Positions 8,079-16,253 of a stretch of DNA of 37,137 nt are shown piece after piece. Both the position numbers and the translations under genes were made by a program. This DNA is from CAYYHA01 sp964471535 (GTDB lineage Bacteria > Myxococcota > Myxococcia > SLRQ01). The stretch is taken from contig CAYYHA010000015.1 of assembly GCA_964471535.1 (NCBI GenBank), positions 1 to 37,137 on the forward strand, given 5' to 3'. Under the pieces are notes generated by a model. The model worked only from the letters and a program-made list of their open reading frames with translations, ran no database searches and was not told where the DNA came from. The first letter of the stretch is position 1. Every line of letters begins with the position of its first letter.

Positions 8079-8795
8079 ATGGAACGAAGCCGCAGGGAAG
8101 ACCGCTCCAGGGAACACCGCCCCAAGATCGTTGCCATCGATGGGCCCGCAGGGGCGGGCAAGAGCACCGTCGCCCGGGCGCTGGCGGAGCGGCTCGGCTA
8201 CACGCTGGTGGACACGGGGGCGATCTACCGGTGCATCGCCCTGAAGGCGAAGCGCGCGAAGGTCCCCTACGACGACGAGGCCCAGCTCTTGCCGCTCGTC
8301 CGAGATGCGCGCATCCACTTCGAGATGGAAGGTGGCGTCAACCACGTCTACCTCGACGGAGAGGACGTCACCGACGCCATCCGCACGCCCGAAATCTCCC
8401 TGGGGGCCTCGACGGTCAGCGCCCAGCCTTTGGTCCGCGCCGCGCTCCTCGACCTGCAGCGGCGTCTCGCACTGGAGACGGATCGGCCGGGCACCGTCCT
8501 CGAGGGACGCGACATCGGCACGGTGGTCTTTCCCGATGCCGACCACAAGTTCTTTCTCACCGCGGCCCCCGAGGAACGGGCGCGCCGGCGCTACCAGGAG
8601 CTGAAGATGCGCGGCCAGGACGTGCGCTTCGAGGACGTGCTCGCCGAGCAGACGCAGCGCGACATCCAGGATACGACCCGATCCGTCGCGCCGCTGAAGC
8701 CAGCGGCCGACGCGGTGGTGGTCGACTCGAGCCAGATGCGCGTCGACGAGGTGGTCGATCACCTCGCCAGCTACATCGTGGGCCTGCCGGGATAG
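8079..8795 (+). CDS. cmk: Cytidylate kinase
   Basis: Phosphorylates CMP and dCMP to the diphosphates using ATP. The 238-residue enzyme has the P-loop GPAGAGKST at 22-30, the VDTGAIYRCIAL substrate helix, the family-typical VLEGRDIGTVVFPDADHKFFLTA stretch around the CMP site, and the lid segment EERARRRYQEL. The N-terminal 15 residues are charged and extra compared with most relatives, so a start nearer the P-loop cannot be excluded, but ATG 8079 is the only ATG that fits. It opens a long same-strand series. Cmk next to aroA is a widespread arrangement; here two unrelated genes have come between them. rpsA, often next, is absent. Confidence 0.94.
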   Translation: MERSRREDRSREHRPKIVAIDGPAGAGKSTVARALAERLGYTLVDTGAIYRCIALKAKRAKVPYDDEAQLLPLVRDARIHFEMEGGVNHVYLDGEDVTDAIRTPEISLGASTVSAQPLVRAALLDLQRRLALETDRPGTVLEGRDIGTVVFPDADHKFFLTAAPEERARRRYQELKMRGQDVRFEDVLAEQTQRDIQDTTRSVAPLKPAADAVVVDSSQMRVDEVVDHLASYIVGLPG

Positions 8796-8799
8796 CGGG

Positions 8800-9903
8800 G
8801 TGGCGGTCTGGCTTCGCTACACGGTGCGCGAGGTCTTGGGCCCGGCGGTCGGGGCGCTGGTTCTGACCACCTTCCTCCTCCTCACCACCCAGCTGCTGCG
8901 CGTGGGGGAGGCGGCCTTCGGTGCCGGGCTCGGCGCCGGCGACTTCTTTGCCATCCTGGGGCTGCTCGTGCCCCGCTTCCTCGTCTTCACGGTGCCCATC
9001 TCGGTGCTGGTGGGCGTGGTGGGCGGGGTGGGGCGCCTCGCCGAGGACCGCGAGCTGTGGGCCATGGAGGCGATGGGCCTCTCGCCGGTGCGGCTGCTGC
9101 CGGGACCGCTGCTGCTAGGACTCCTCGGCACCCTCACCTCACTCCTGCTCACCACCGCTGGCGAGCCCCTCGGCCTGAAGGCGGCGAGCGACCGCATGGC
9201 CGGGGTGATCGAGCGAAACCTGGCCGAGGGGCTCTCGCCTGGGATCATCCACGAGGACATCCCCGGCGCGGCGCTCTATGCTCGGGCCCGGCGTGGCGAC
9301 GGCACCCTGGAGGACGTCTTCATCCAGTACGGGAGCGAGGACGGGCGGCCGGTGACCCTCGTGGCAGAAGAGGCGCGGGTGCGCCCCGGGGAGGGCTACG
9401 GTCTGGACTTCGAGGTGGTCCGGGGGGAGGTCTTCCGCCTCGCCTCCACGCCCGAAGGGCCGAGCGTCGATCGGGCCCGCTTTGCCCGGGGTCGCGCCCA
9501 CATCGACATCGAGGGAACCGTGCGCCGGCGCATCCGCTTCATCGGGCGCCTCGACGTCCTCCTCCCCGGCGAGCTGGCGCACCTCGCCCGCCTCGCCCCC
9601 GACGAGGCGACGCGTAGGAAGGCACGGCTGCACCTCCACCGGCGCCTCGCGCTGCCCTTTGCCTGTCTCGCCCTGGCCGTCGCCGGTCTGCCGCTGGGCC
9701 TGGGCCCCGCCGGTCGCCGGGGCAGCCGCCGGGGCGCCGCCTTCCTGGGCGGGGTCGCGCTGGTCACCGCCTACTATCTGGGGCTGAAGGGCATCGAGGC
9801 GGCGGCGCTCGCCGGCGTGGTGAGCATCCCCCTGGGCGTTTGGCTGCCCAACCTTGCGCTCGCTGTCCTCGGCGCCTTCCTCCTGTGGAGGCGGGCCCGG
9901 TGA
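8800..9903 (+). CDS. lptF: LPS export ABC transporter permease LptF
   Basis: One of the two inner-membrane permeases of the LptB2FG lipopolysaccharide extractor. The 367-residue protein has the YjgP/YjgQ layout: an N-terminal membrane segment (about 12-35), two more (about 45-75 and 95-118, with LVPRFLVFTVPISVLVGV and the coupling-helix DRELWAMEAMGLS), a periplasmic jellyroll-like domain (about 130-270), and three C-terminal segments (about 283-300, 310-328, 335-362). It starts with GTG at 8800, four bases after the cmk stop. Its stop overlaps the start of the second permease. Which of the pair is LptF or LptG is assigned by order only. LptA, LptB and LptC are not in the window. Confidence 0.88.
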   Translation: MAVWLRYTVREVLGPAVGALVLTTFLLLTTQLLRVGEAAFGAGLGAGDFFAILGLLVPRFLVFTVPISVLVGVVGGVGRLAEDRELWAMEAMGLSPVRLLPGPLLLGLLGTLTSLLLTTAGEPLGLKAASDRMAGVIERNLAEGLSPGIIHEDIPGAALYARARRGDGTLEDVFIQYGSEDGRPVTLVAEEARVRPGEGYGLDFEVVRGEVFRLASTPEGPSVDRARFARGRAHIDIEGTVRRRIRFIGRLDVLLPGELAHLARLAPDEATRRKARLHLHRRLALPFACLALAVAGLPLGLGPAGRRGSRRGAAFLGGVALVTAYYLGLKGIEAAALAGVVSIPLGVWLPNLALAVLGAFLLWRRAR

Positions 9904-10973
9904 CGCTCTTTCGTTACCTGCTGCGTGCCTATGCCGCGCGCATCCTGGGGGCCCTCCTTGGGGCCTGGGTGCTCCTGCTGGTCGCCGATCTGACCGACCT
10001 GGGCTCGGCGCTGGCGCGTCGGCCCGAGGGCCTGCGCCTGGTTCTCGAGCTCTATGCGAAGAAGACGCCGTGGCTTCTTTTGCAGGCGCTTCCCCTGGCG
10101 GCGCTGCTCGGGGTGACCCTCACGGTGGCCGCATGGGCGCGATCGCGCGAGCTGGTCGCCCTGCGGGCAGCGGGTGCGGGACCGCTGCGGCTCGCGCTGC
10201 CGGCGCTCGTCCTCCTCGCGGCGCTCTCGGGGGGCGCCGCCATCGCCGCGGCGGGACCCGTGCCCCATCTGATGAAGGCGGTGGTGCACATCCAGACGCG
10301 AAAGCTGCAGCGCTTCACCTACGCCTGGACCCTGGCGCACAAGCCCCGGCACTGGCTGGTGGCGCCCGACGGCGCTCTGCTCCACGTCGAGCGCGTCCTC
10401 GATTCGGGCCGGCGCCTCGAGGGGCTCGCACGGCTCGACTTCGACGGCGGGCACCTTCGCCGCCTCGCCACGGCTCCGCGGCTCGAATGGGACGGGGCTC
10501 GCTGGACCGGGCCCGAGGGGAGCGTCTGGACCTTCACCGATCTGGAGAGGGTGCGCTTCGAGCACGGTGCGCTCGCGCTGGCGCTCGACCCGCGGTACTT
10601 CGGGGGGATTCCCGGATTGCCCGAGGAGCTCACGACCGCCGAACTCGACGCCGCCGTCGCACTCTACGCGCAGCAGGGCCGGGACACGGTGGCGCTGCGG
10701 GTCGAGCGGGCGAGCCGCCCGGCCATGGCCTTCCTTCCGCTGGCGGCGGGGCTTCTGGCGCTGGGTTTGTGCCTGGGCGTGCGAAGCCCCGCTTCGCCCC
10801 TCGAGGCGGCCATGGGTGCGGTGCTCACCGCCCTGGTGGTGTGGACGGCACTGGCATTGGCCCGCGCCGCCGGGCTGGCGGGCATGGTCGCGCCGGGGGT
10901 GAGTGCCTGGACGGCCGACCTCCTCGCCGGCGTCGCGGGCCTGGCCCTCTTGCTCGTGGGCCGCGGGCGCTGA
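9900..10973 (+). CDS. lptG: LPS export ABC transporter permease LptG
   Basis: Second permease of the LptB2FG complex, 357 residues with the same six-segment YjgP/YjgQ topology as its neighbour. N-terminal segments lie near 12-35, 55-78 and 98-118 (with ARSRELVALRAAGAGPLRLALPALV), a periplasmic domain near 120-260, and C-terminal segments near 275-355. The GTG at 9900 overlaps the lptF stop (GTGA), which supports coupled translation and equimolar synthesis. An in-frame start 20 codons upstream would lie inside lptF and adds no signal-like sequence. The first residues, TLFRYLLRAYAARILG, are typical of LptG. Confidence 0.88.
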   Translation: MTLFRYLLRAYAARILGALLGAWVLLLVADLTDLGSALARRPEGLRLVLELYAKKTPWLLLQALPLAALLGVTLTVAAWARSRELVALRAAGAGPLRLALPALVLLAALSGGAAIAAAGPVPHLMKAVVHIQTRKLQRFTYAWTLAHKPRHWLVAPDGALLHVERVLDSGRRLEGLARLDFDGGHLRRLATAPRLEWDGARWTGPEGSVWTFTDLERVRFEHGALALALDPRYFGGIPGLPEELTTAELDAAVALYAQQGRDTVALRVERASRPAMAFLPLAAGLLALGLCLGVRSPASPLEAAMGAVLTALVVWTALALARAAGLAGMVAPGVSAWTADLLAGVAGLALLLVGRGR

Positions 10974-10989
10974 GGCGGCGGTGGGGCGC

Positions 10990-11018
10990 TTTACGCTCGG
11001 GACCACCGAGGGTAGATT
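10990..11018 (+). promoter_or_regulatory. Sigma-70-like promoter of the HARE-HTH gene
   Basis: TTTACG (10990-10995), 17 bases, TAGATT (11013-11018). Each hexamer matches the consensus at about four positions and the spacing is ideal. Transcription would begin about 3-5 bases before the ATG at 11029, and no Shine-Dalgarno is present, which suggests a leaderless mRNA. Confidence 0.5.
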
Positions 11019-11028
11019 GCCGCCCCCC

Positions 11029-12231
11029 ATGACCTTCTACGAAGCGGCACTGGAGATCCTCCGCCGGGAAGGGCGTCCGCTGTCGGCCGACGAGATCACG
11101 CAGCGCGCGCTGGAAGAGAACCTCCTGTCGCACACCGGGCGGGTGCCCGAGGAGATCATGCGCAGCCGCCTGGTGGCGATGAGCCAGGTGGAGCAGGGCC
11201 GGGAGGTGGTCGCCGTAGCGCCGGGGACCTTCGGCCTCGCCGAGTGGGGGCTCGAGCAGGACGACGCCGCGGCGCAGGCCAGCCTGCCGGCCCCGCCGGA
11301 CCTGGGTCCGCCCCTTCGTCCGACCGAGCGGACACCCATGACTCTGCAGGAAGCACGCAGCGCCCGGGCAGCGATCGAGCAGGGCAAGCACGAGGCGGCG
11401 GACCGCGAGGCCCGGGCAAAGGCGCGGCGGCGTTGGCGCCGGCCCACCCCTGGCGAGACCCCCGCGGACGCCCTCGAAGCCATCGTGGTCGAGGTGGGGG
11501 GTGGACCGGTGGACCTCATCTACGTGGTGCAGGCTCTCGACCGGCAGGAAGATCTGCCCGAGGGGTTCCCAACCGACATCGATGGGCTGCGGCGGCTGGC
11601 CATGGATGAGAATGCCGCCCGAGCCGAGGCGGGTCTGCCCCCGCGCTTCGTGGTGCAGGGCGATCGCATCGATCTCACCCAGCCTCCGGGGGCGACAGGC
11701 ACGCCCGCCTTCGATCCCGACGCGGTGCACTTCGGCCGCGACGACCGGGCGCTCTCGCGCGCCGCCGACCGATTGGCCAAGGGGCTCGCCGATCTCGATG
11801 CCGAGGCCATCGAGCGCCTGCTCCTGCGCCTCCTCGACGCCTATGGCGTCGAGGGCGTGAAGGTCGCCAAGCGTTCGGCCAAGGGGAGCCCGCTCTTCCT
11901 CGGCACGCTGCGCGTGGGCGTCGTGAAGCTTCGGCTGGCCATCCGCCTCGTGGCATCGGGGCGCGACCTTTGCCCCGACGACGTCGACGAACTCCGCGAG
12001 GATCTCGAGCACTACAGCGCCGGTGTGGGGGTACTGGCGAGCACCGGCCGGGCGGAGCGAAGCGTTCGCAGTCGGGCCGAGGACGCGAGCAAGAAGCCGG
12101 TGCTGCTCTTCGATGGCGCGGCGCTCGCCCGTGCCTGCGTCGAGCGCGGCCTGGGCGTGCGGCGGCGCCTCGAGGAGACGGTCGAGTACGACGAGCGGGC
12201 ACTGGTCTGGGCGGCGCAGGGAGGGCAGTGA
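11029..12231 (+). CDS. HARE-HTH protein with a degenerate Mrr-like nuclease domain
   Basis: A 400-residue protein. Residues 1-75 form a HARE-HTH winged helix (TFYEAALEILRREGRPLSADEI then a Leu-rich helix), a DNA-binding module found in bacterial RNA polymerase delta subunits and in eukaryotic ASXL. Residues 100-140 are basic and probably flexible. Residues 260-380 resemble an Mrr-type restriction endonuclease domain: GVGVLASTGRAERSVRSRAED (335-352) and LLFDGAALARACVERGLGV (359-377) match its last strands and helix. The expected catalytic Asp and the Q-x-K triad are not seen; the matching place reads RLAIRLVAS (302-310). A nuclease-derived DNA-binding or regulatory protein is therefore more likely than an active enzyme (inference). 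It follows lptG by 55 bases and overlaps the next lipoprotein start. Confidence 0.65.
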   Translation: MTFYEAALEILRREGRPLSADEITQRALEENLLSHTGRVPEEIMRSRLVAMSQVEQGREVVAVAPGTFGLAEWGLEQDDAAAQASLPAPPDLGPPLRPTERTPMTLQEARSARAAIEQGKHEAADREARAKARRRWRRPTPGETPADALEAIVVEVGGGPVDLIYVVQALDRQEDLPEGFPTDIDGLRRLAMDENAARAEAGLPPRFVVQGDRIDLTQPPGATGTPAFDPDAVHFGRDDRALSRAADRLAKGLADLDAEAIERLLLRLLDAYGVEGVKVAKRSAKGSPLFLGTLRVGVVKLRLAIRLVASGRDLCPDDVDELREDLEHYSAGVGVLASTGRAERSVRSRAEDASKKPVLLFDGAALARACVERGLGVRRRLEETVEYDERALVWAAQGGQ

Positions 12232-12704
12232 TGCGCCCCCGCCGCCTGGCAGGGCTGCTTCTCCTCGTCGGCCTCCGTCTCGGCTGCGCGCGGGGGGGCG
12301 CCGGCCACTCGGACTTGGTCGAGCGCGCCCTTTCGCCCGACGCCGAGACGCGGCGTGCAGCGCTTGCCGAGCTCGGACGCGCGCCGAGGCCCGAGGCGGT
12401 GGAGGCGCTCCTGCGCGCACTCGACGACGACGACCCGCGTGTCGCCATTCGCGCGGCGGAGGCGCTCGCCGCGGCGCGGGAGCCCCGTGCCGTCCCGCGG
12501 CTCATCGAGATGACCCGCGAGCTGCCTGCCGCGTCGGCGGCGCGGGTGGTGGAAGCCATCGGGCGCATCGGAGGGCCGGAGGCGGAGGCCTACCTCTTCG
12601 TGCTCGAGACCGGCAGCCCCGAGGAGGAAGTGCGGCGTATGGCGGCGAAGTACCGAGCGCACGAGACGCCCGTGCGCGCGGCGTCGGCAGGAGGGGATGG
12701 ATGA
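12231..12704 (+). CDS. HEAT-repeat lipoprotein
   Basis: A 157-residue predicted lipoprotein. The signal peptide RRLAGLLLLVGLRLGC ends in the lipobox LRLGC, and the mature part is a short run of HEAT/PBS-lyase-like helical repeats: RRAALAELGRAPRPEAVEAL, then DPRVAIRAAEALAAAREPRAV, then a third and fourth pair. Such repeats usually make a protein-binding curved scaffold; no enzyme motif is seen. The start ATG 12231 overlaps the stop of the HARE gene by one base, and a GTG lies immediately before it at 12228. The stop overlaps the next lipoprotein start (ATGA). The partner is unknown. Confidence 0.75.
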   Translation: MRPRRLAGLLLLVGLRLGCARGGAGHSDLVERALSPDAETRRAALAELGRAPRPEAVEALLRALDDDDPRVAIRAAEALAAAREPRAVPRLIEMTRELPAASAARVVEAIGRIGGPEAEAYLFVLETGSPEEEVRRMAAKYRAHETPVRAASAGGDG

Positions 12705-13336
12705 GCGTTCGGGCACGGGTCGGACTGCTCGTTGCTGCCCTGATCGGCGGGGCGATTGGGCTCGCCTGCGCGACGCCCGCCACGAAGCCGGTGAAGAGGG
12801 AGGGCGAGGGGAAGGCGAGCGGGAACGCCCCATCCGCAGAGGAGGCGATTGCGCCGTTCTTTCCTCTCGCGGTGGGCAATGCCTGGCCCTACCGCATCCA
12901 GCTGGGGGGGGAGCGCCGCCGCGATCGGATCGAGATCGTGCGGGCCGAGGGGGGGTGGTTCTACGACAACAAGGGCTCGGCCTTTCGCATCGATCGGGAG
13001 GGGCTGCGCACCAAGGAGCGCTACCTCCTCAAGGCGCCCCTTGTGCGGGGCAACCACTGGAGTTCGGTCTTGAGCCTCACGAGCACCGAGCACTACGAGA
13101 TCGAGGAGACGGGGGTCACCGTGGCCGTGCCCGCCGGGACCTTCCACGGCTGTGTGGTCGTGCGCGCGCGCAACCGCATGGACGATCGCACCACGATGTT
13201 CAAGGAGGACTCCTACTGTCCCGGCGTGGGCCTGGTGCGGGTGCGCACCTGGGTGGACGTCGCGGGCAAGGGCACCCTCCCCCAGGCCGAGCTGCGCCTC
13301 GAGGGCTTCTCACGGGCGCTGGGGACCGGTGGGTGA
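12701..13336 (+). CDS. Lipoprotein of unknown function
   Basis: A 211-residue predicted lipoprotein with signal ending in GLAC (lipobox), followed by a Lys/Ser-rich linker. The folded part opens with FFPLAVGNAWPYRI, a start often seen in secreted beta-rich domains of uncharacterised lipoproteins, and contains a V-P-A-G-T-F-x-G-C-V-V-V strand and a DSYCPGVGLVRVRTW strand. Two cysteines in these strands could form a disulfide in the periplasm. No enzyme motif is seen. A good Shine-Dalgarno, AGGAGGGG at 12690-12697, precedes the ATG. It overlaps both neighbours by four bases, so it belongs to the same transcript as the HEAT lipoprotein and hom. Confidence 0.75.
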   Translation: MSVRARVGLLVAALIGGAIGLACATPATKPVKREGEGKASGNAPSAEEAIAPFFPLAVGNAWPYRIQLGGERRRDRIEIVRAEGGWFYDNKGSAFRIDREGLRTKERYLLKAPLVRGNHWSSVLSLTSTEHYEIEETGVTVAVPAGTFHGCVVVRARNRMDDRTTMFKEDSYCPGVGLVRVRTWVDVAGKGTLPQAELRLEGFSRALGTGG

Positions 13337-14664
13337 GCGCGCCGGAGACCATCGGTGTGGGGCTCCTCGGCCTCGGCAACGTCGGCCGAGGGGTGGTGCG
13401 GATCCTCGAGACCCACGCCCGTGAGATCGAGCAGCGGCTCGGCGCACGGCTCGCCATTCGCCGCGTGCTGGTGCGCGATGTGGAGCGCCCGCGTGCCGGC
13501 GTGCCCGAGGGCGCGACGCTTTGTGACGATGCCCAGCAGATCCTCGAGGACCCAAAGGTCGAAATCGTGGTCGAGGTCATGGGGGGCCTCATGCCCGCCC
13601 GGGACTACGTGCTCGCGGCGCTCGCGGCCGGCAAGAGCGTGGTCACTGCCAACAAGACGCTGCTCGCCACGCATGGGGAGGAGATCTTCGCTGCCGCGAG
13701 CCGGGCGCGGGTGGACGTGCTCTACGAGGGTGCCGTCGGCGGTGGGATTCCGATCATTCGTACGCTGCGGGAGGCGTTCGCCTCCGATCGCGTGCAGGCG
13801 CTCTCGGGCATCGTCAACGGCACCACCAACTTTATCTTGAGCGAGATGGTGGGCGGAGGACGGCCCTTCGAGGCGGCCCTCGCCGAGGCGCAGGCGCGGG
13901 GCTTCGCCGAGGCCGATCCCTCGAGTGACGTCGACGGTCGCGACGCGGCGGAGAAGCTCTGCCTGCTTGCAGCGCTCTCCTTTGGGGTGCGGGTCACTCC
14001 GGAGGAGGTGTACACCGAGGGGATTCGCGACATCGACGTGGCCGACCTGAAGTGGGCCGCCGAGTTCGGCTACCAGGTGAAGCTGCTCGCGCTGGCACAG
14101 CGACACGAGGACGGCACCGTCGCGCTTCGCGTGCACCCCACCCTCATTCCCGCAACTGCGCTCTTGGCCAATGTCACCGGTCCCTTCAACGCCGTGCTCG
14201 TGACCTCGCTGGCGATGGGCCCTTCGCTGCTCTTCGGGCAGGGGGCGGGTAGTCTTCCCACCGGGTCGGCGGTGGTGGCGGACCTCATCGATGCGGCCCG
14301 CAACCTGCGCCTCGGCGTGCGGGGTCGGGTGCCCCACCGCGCCACCGGCGACGCCTTCATCGAGGATCTCCGGCCCCGCCCCATGGCCACGGTGGAGACC
14401 GCCAACTACCTGCGCTTCACCGTCCGAGATCAGCCCGGCGTGCTCGGGCGAATCACCAGCGTGCTCGGAGCGCGGGAGGTGAGCATCTCGGCCATGGTGC
14501 AGAAAGAGGCCGCCGGCGGTGGCCCCGTCCCCATCGTCGTCCTCACCCACCGGGCATCCGATGCGGCCGTGGCCGAAGCCCTGTGCGAGATCGATGCCCT
14601 GCCCTTCGTTGCCGAGCCCACCCGGCGGATCCGGATCGAGCAGGATCCGCCGCTCGTTCGATGA
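13333..14664 (+). CDS. hom: Homoserine dehydrogenase
   Basis: Reduces aspartate semialdehyde to homoserine for threonine and methionine synthesis. The 443 residues contain an N-terminal Rossmann domain with GLLGLGNVGRGVVRIL, the catalytic domain with YEGAVGGGIPIIRTL, SGIVNGTTNFILSEM and FAEADPSSDVDGRDAAEKL (catalytic Asp/Lys region), and a C-terminal ACT domain (about 355-430, YLRFTVRDQPGVLGRITSVL) that usually senses threonine. It is monofunctional, with no aspartokinase domain. GTG 13333 overlaps the upstream stop (GTGA), and homology begins within seven residues, so the longer upstream frame is not coding. Confidence 0.95.
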   Translation: MSAPETIGVGLLGLGNVGRGVVRILETHAREIEQRLGARLAIRRVLVRDVERPRAGVPEGATLCDDAQQILEDPKVEIVVEVMGGLMPARDYVLAALAAGKSVVTANKTLLATHGEEIFAAASRARVDVLYEGAVGGGIPIIRTLREAFASDRVQALSGIVNGTTNFILSEMVGGGRPFEAALAEAQARGFAEADPSSDVDGRDAAEKLCLLAALSFGVRVTPEEVYTEGIRDIDVADLKWAAEFGYQVKLLALAQRHEDGTVALRVHPTLIPATALLANVTGPFNAVLVTSLAMGPSLLFGQGAGSLPTGSAVVADLIDAARNLRLGVRGRVPHRATGDAFIEDLRPRPMATVETANYLRFTVRDQPGVLGRITSVLGAREVSISAMVQKEAAGGGPVPIVVLTHRASDAAVAEALCEIDALPFVAEPTRRIRIEQDPPLVR

Positions 14665-14705
14665 CACCGCGGGCCGTGCCGCCGCGGACCCGCTCCCCAA
14701 GGCCC

Positions 14706-15152
14706 ATGTCCACCATCTCCCACCAAATCCGCGTCATCTACGGCGACACCGACCAGATGGGCGTGGTCTACTACGCAAACTACCTTCGCTATTTCGAGGC
14801 GGGCCGCGGCGCCTGGTGCCGGGCGATGCGCGCGCCCTATCGAGAACTCGAGGCGGACGGTTTCTTCTTGCCGGTGGTCGAGGCGCAGCTGAAGTACCAC
14901 CGCCCCGCGCACTACGACGATCTCCTCCGGGTGGAGACGCGGGTGAGCGAGGTGGGGCGCAGCCGGGTCCGCTTCGAGTACCGGATCGTGCGTGAAGACG
15001 ACGGATGTGTCCTCTGTACCGGGCACACCGTGCACGCCTGTCTCCACCGCACCGGTCGCCTCGCCCGCCTGCCCGATGCGCTGCGGACGGTGCTCCGGGC
15101 GGGTGCCGAGGTGCCGAGCGAGGGCGACGAGGCGAACGAGGAGGATGCATGA
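14706..15152 (+). CDS. YbgC/4-hydroxybenzoyl-CoA family acyl-CoA thioesterase
   Basis: A 148-residue hot-dog thioesterase. The family active-site motif appears as YGDTDQMGVVYYANYLRYFEAGR, with the Asp of the YxDTDxxG stretch (about residue 17) as the catalytic residue. Substrates in this family range from short acyl-CoA to acyl-ACP. YbgC proteins are often linked to tol-pal genes, but none are here, so a role beyond hydrolysis of acyl thioesters is not assigned. Two starts are possible: ATG 14706, which gives the usual family length, and ATG 14661, which overlaps the hom stop (ATGA) but adds a Pro/Arg-rich 15 residues. I prefer 14706. The stop overlaps the glpX start. Confidence 0.85.
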   Translation: MSTISHQIRVIYGDTDQMGVVYYANYLRYFEAGRGAWCRAMRAPYRELEADGFFLPVVEAQLKYHRPAHYDDLLRVETRVSEVGRSRVRFEYRIVREDDGCVLCTGHTVHACLHRTGRLARLPDALRTVLRAGAEVPSEGDEANEEDA

Positions 15153-16120
15153 TGGATCGGAATCTCGCGTTGGAGGTGGTTCGGGTCACCGAGGCGGCGG
15201 CACTCGCCACCGCACGGCTGATGGGGCGCGGCGACGGCCCCGCGTGTGACGCAGCGGCGGTGGAGGCGATGCGCCGGGCCTTCGACACGGTGGACGTCTG
15301 CGGGGAGGTGGTGATCGGCGAGGGAGAGAAGGACCGGGCCCCCATGCTGTACATCGGCGAGAAGGTGGGCTGCGGCGAGCCCGGGGAAGGCGTCGAGGTG
15401 GACGTGGCTGTGGATCCCCTCGAGGGCACGCGCCTGTGCGCCCGGGGCGAGCCCAACGCCATCTCGGTGGTCGCGATGGCGCCGAAGGGCAACCTGCTCC
15501 GGGCACCCGACACCTACATGGAGAAGATCGCGGTGGGACCCTCGGCGCGGGGCGCCGTGGACCTCTCGCTCTCCGCTGGCGAGAACCTTCGGCGCATCGC
15601 CGATGCGAAGGGGGTGTACATCGACGACCTGACGGTGTGCATCCTCGACCGCCCCCGGCACGAGGATCTGATCCGTGAGGTGCGCGAGGCAGGCGCGCGG
15701 ATCAAGCTCATCAACGACGGCGACGTGAGCGCTGCGGTGGCCACCTGCCTCGACAGCTCGGGTGTGGACGTGCTCATGGGCATCGGGGGCGCGCCCGAAG
15801 GCGTTATTTCGGCGGCTGCGATCAAGTGCTTCGGCGGCGACATGCAGGGGCGGCTCCGCCCCCACGACGAGGCCACCCGACAGCGCATGGGAGAAATGGG
15901 CCTGAAGGAAGAGGGCGAGATCTACCGGCTCGACGAACTCGCCCAGGGCGAGGTGATGTTCGCCGCGACCGGGGTCACGGGGGGGGATCTGTTGCGAGGC
16001 GTGCGTTACTTTGCCGGAGGCGCGCGCACCCACTCGGTCGTGATGCGCTCGAAGTCGGGAACCATCCGCTCCATCGAGACCACGCACCACTTCGACCGCA
16101 AGCCGAACTACGGGTGGTGA
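15149..16120 (+). CDS. glpX: Class II fructose-1,6-bisphosphatase
   Basis: Dephosphorylates fructose-1,6-bisphosphate to fructose-6-phosphate in gluconeogenesis. The 323-residue protein shows GlpX family landmarks: GEVVIGEGEKDRAPMLYIGE near 50-70, the metal site VAVDPLEGTRLCARGEPNAI near 90-110, and the substrate segment DVLMGIGGAPEGVISAAAIK near 205-225. ATG 15149 overlaps the thioesterase stop (ATGA); a second ATG follows at once at 15152 and could be the real start. It is the last gene of the run beginning at cmk and ends near a strong hairpin. Confidence 0.94.
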   Translation: MMDRNLALEVVRVTEAAALATARLMGRGDGPACDAAAVEAMRRAFDTVDVCGEVVIGEGEKDRAPMLYIGEKVGCGEPGEGVEVDVAVDPLEGTRLCARGEPNAISVVAMAPKGNLLRAPDTYMEKIAVGPSARGAVDLSLSAGENLRRIADAKGVYIDDLTVCILDRPRHEDLIREVREAGARIKLINDGDVSAAVATCLDSSGVDVLMGIGGAPEGVISAAAIKCFGGDMQGRLRPHDEATRQRMGEMGLKEEGEIYRLDELAQGEVMFAATGVTGGDLLRGVRYFAGGARTHSVVMRSKSGTIRSIETTHHFDRKPNYGW

Positions 16121-16159
16121 GCGCTCGGGCGGGCCGCGGCCGGGAAGGGCGGACGAGAA

Positions 16160-16189
16160 AGGCCCGCCCGGCGAGCGCCGAGCGGGCCT
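16160..16189 (-). terminator. Intrinsic terminator between glpX and the convergent lipoprotein gene
   Basis: AGGCCCGC at 16160-16167 pairs with GCGGGCCT at 16182-16189, and inside it CGGCG/CGCCG pairs across a 2-base loop, giving a near-continuous 13-bp stem with one mismatch. Read on the minus strand the hairpin is followed by TTTCTCG, a short T tract, so it fits a terminator for the lipoprotein gene ending at 16254. It can also stop transcripts from glpX, though with no T tract on that side. Confidence 0.7.
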
Positions 16190-16253
16190 GGGGAAGGGAC
16201 CGGGCCGAAAGCGCGCGGGAATCAGGCACGCCGTCCGGCCAGGTGGAGACGGA

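Noticed and set aside
10825..12420. Long minus-strand open frame (531 codons) opposite lptG, the HARE gene and the HEAT lipoprotein
   Set aside because: It is antisense to genes with clear domains and is rich in Arg, Gly and Pro, as expected of a GC-rich shadow; there is no ribosome site or family motif.
13213..14700. Minus-strand open frame of 495 codons opposite hom
   Set aside because: Homoserine dehydrogenase motifs on the plus strand are complete; the antisense frame is a shadow.
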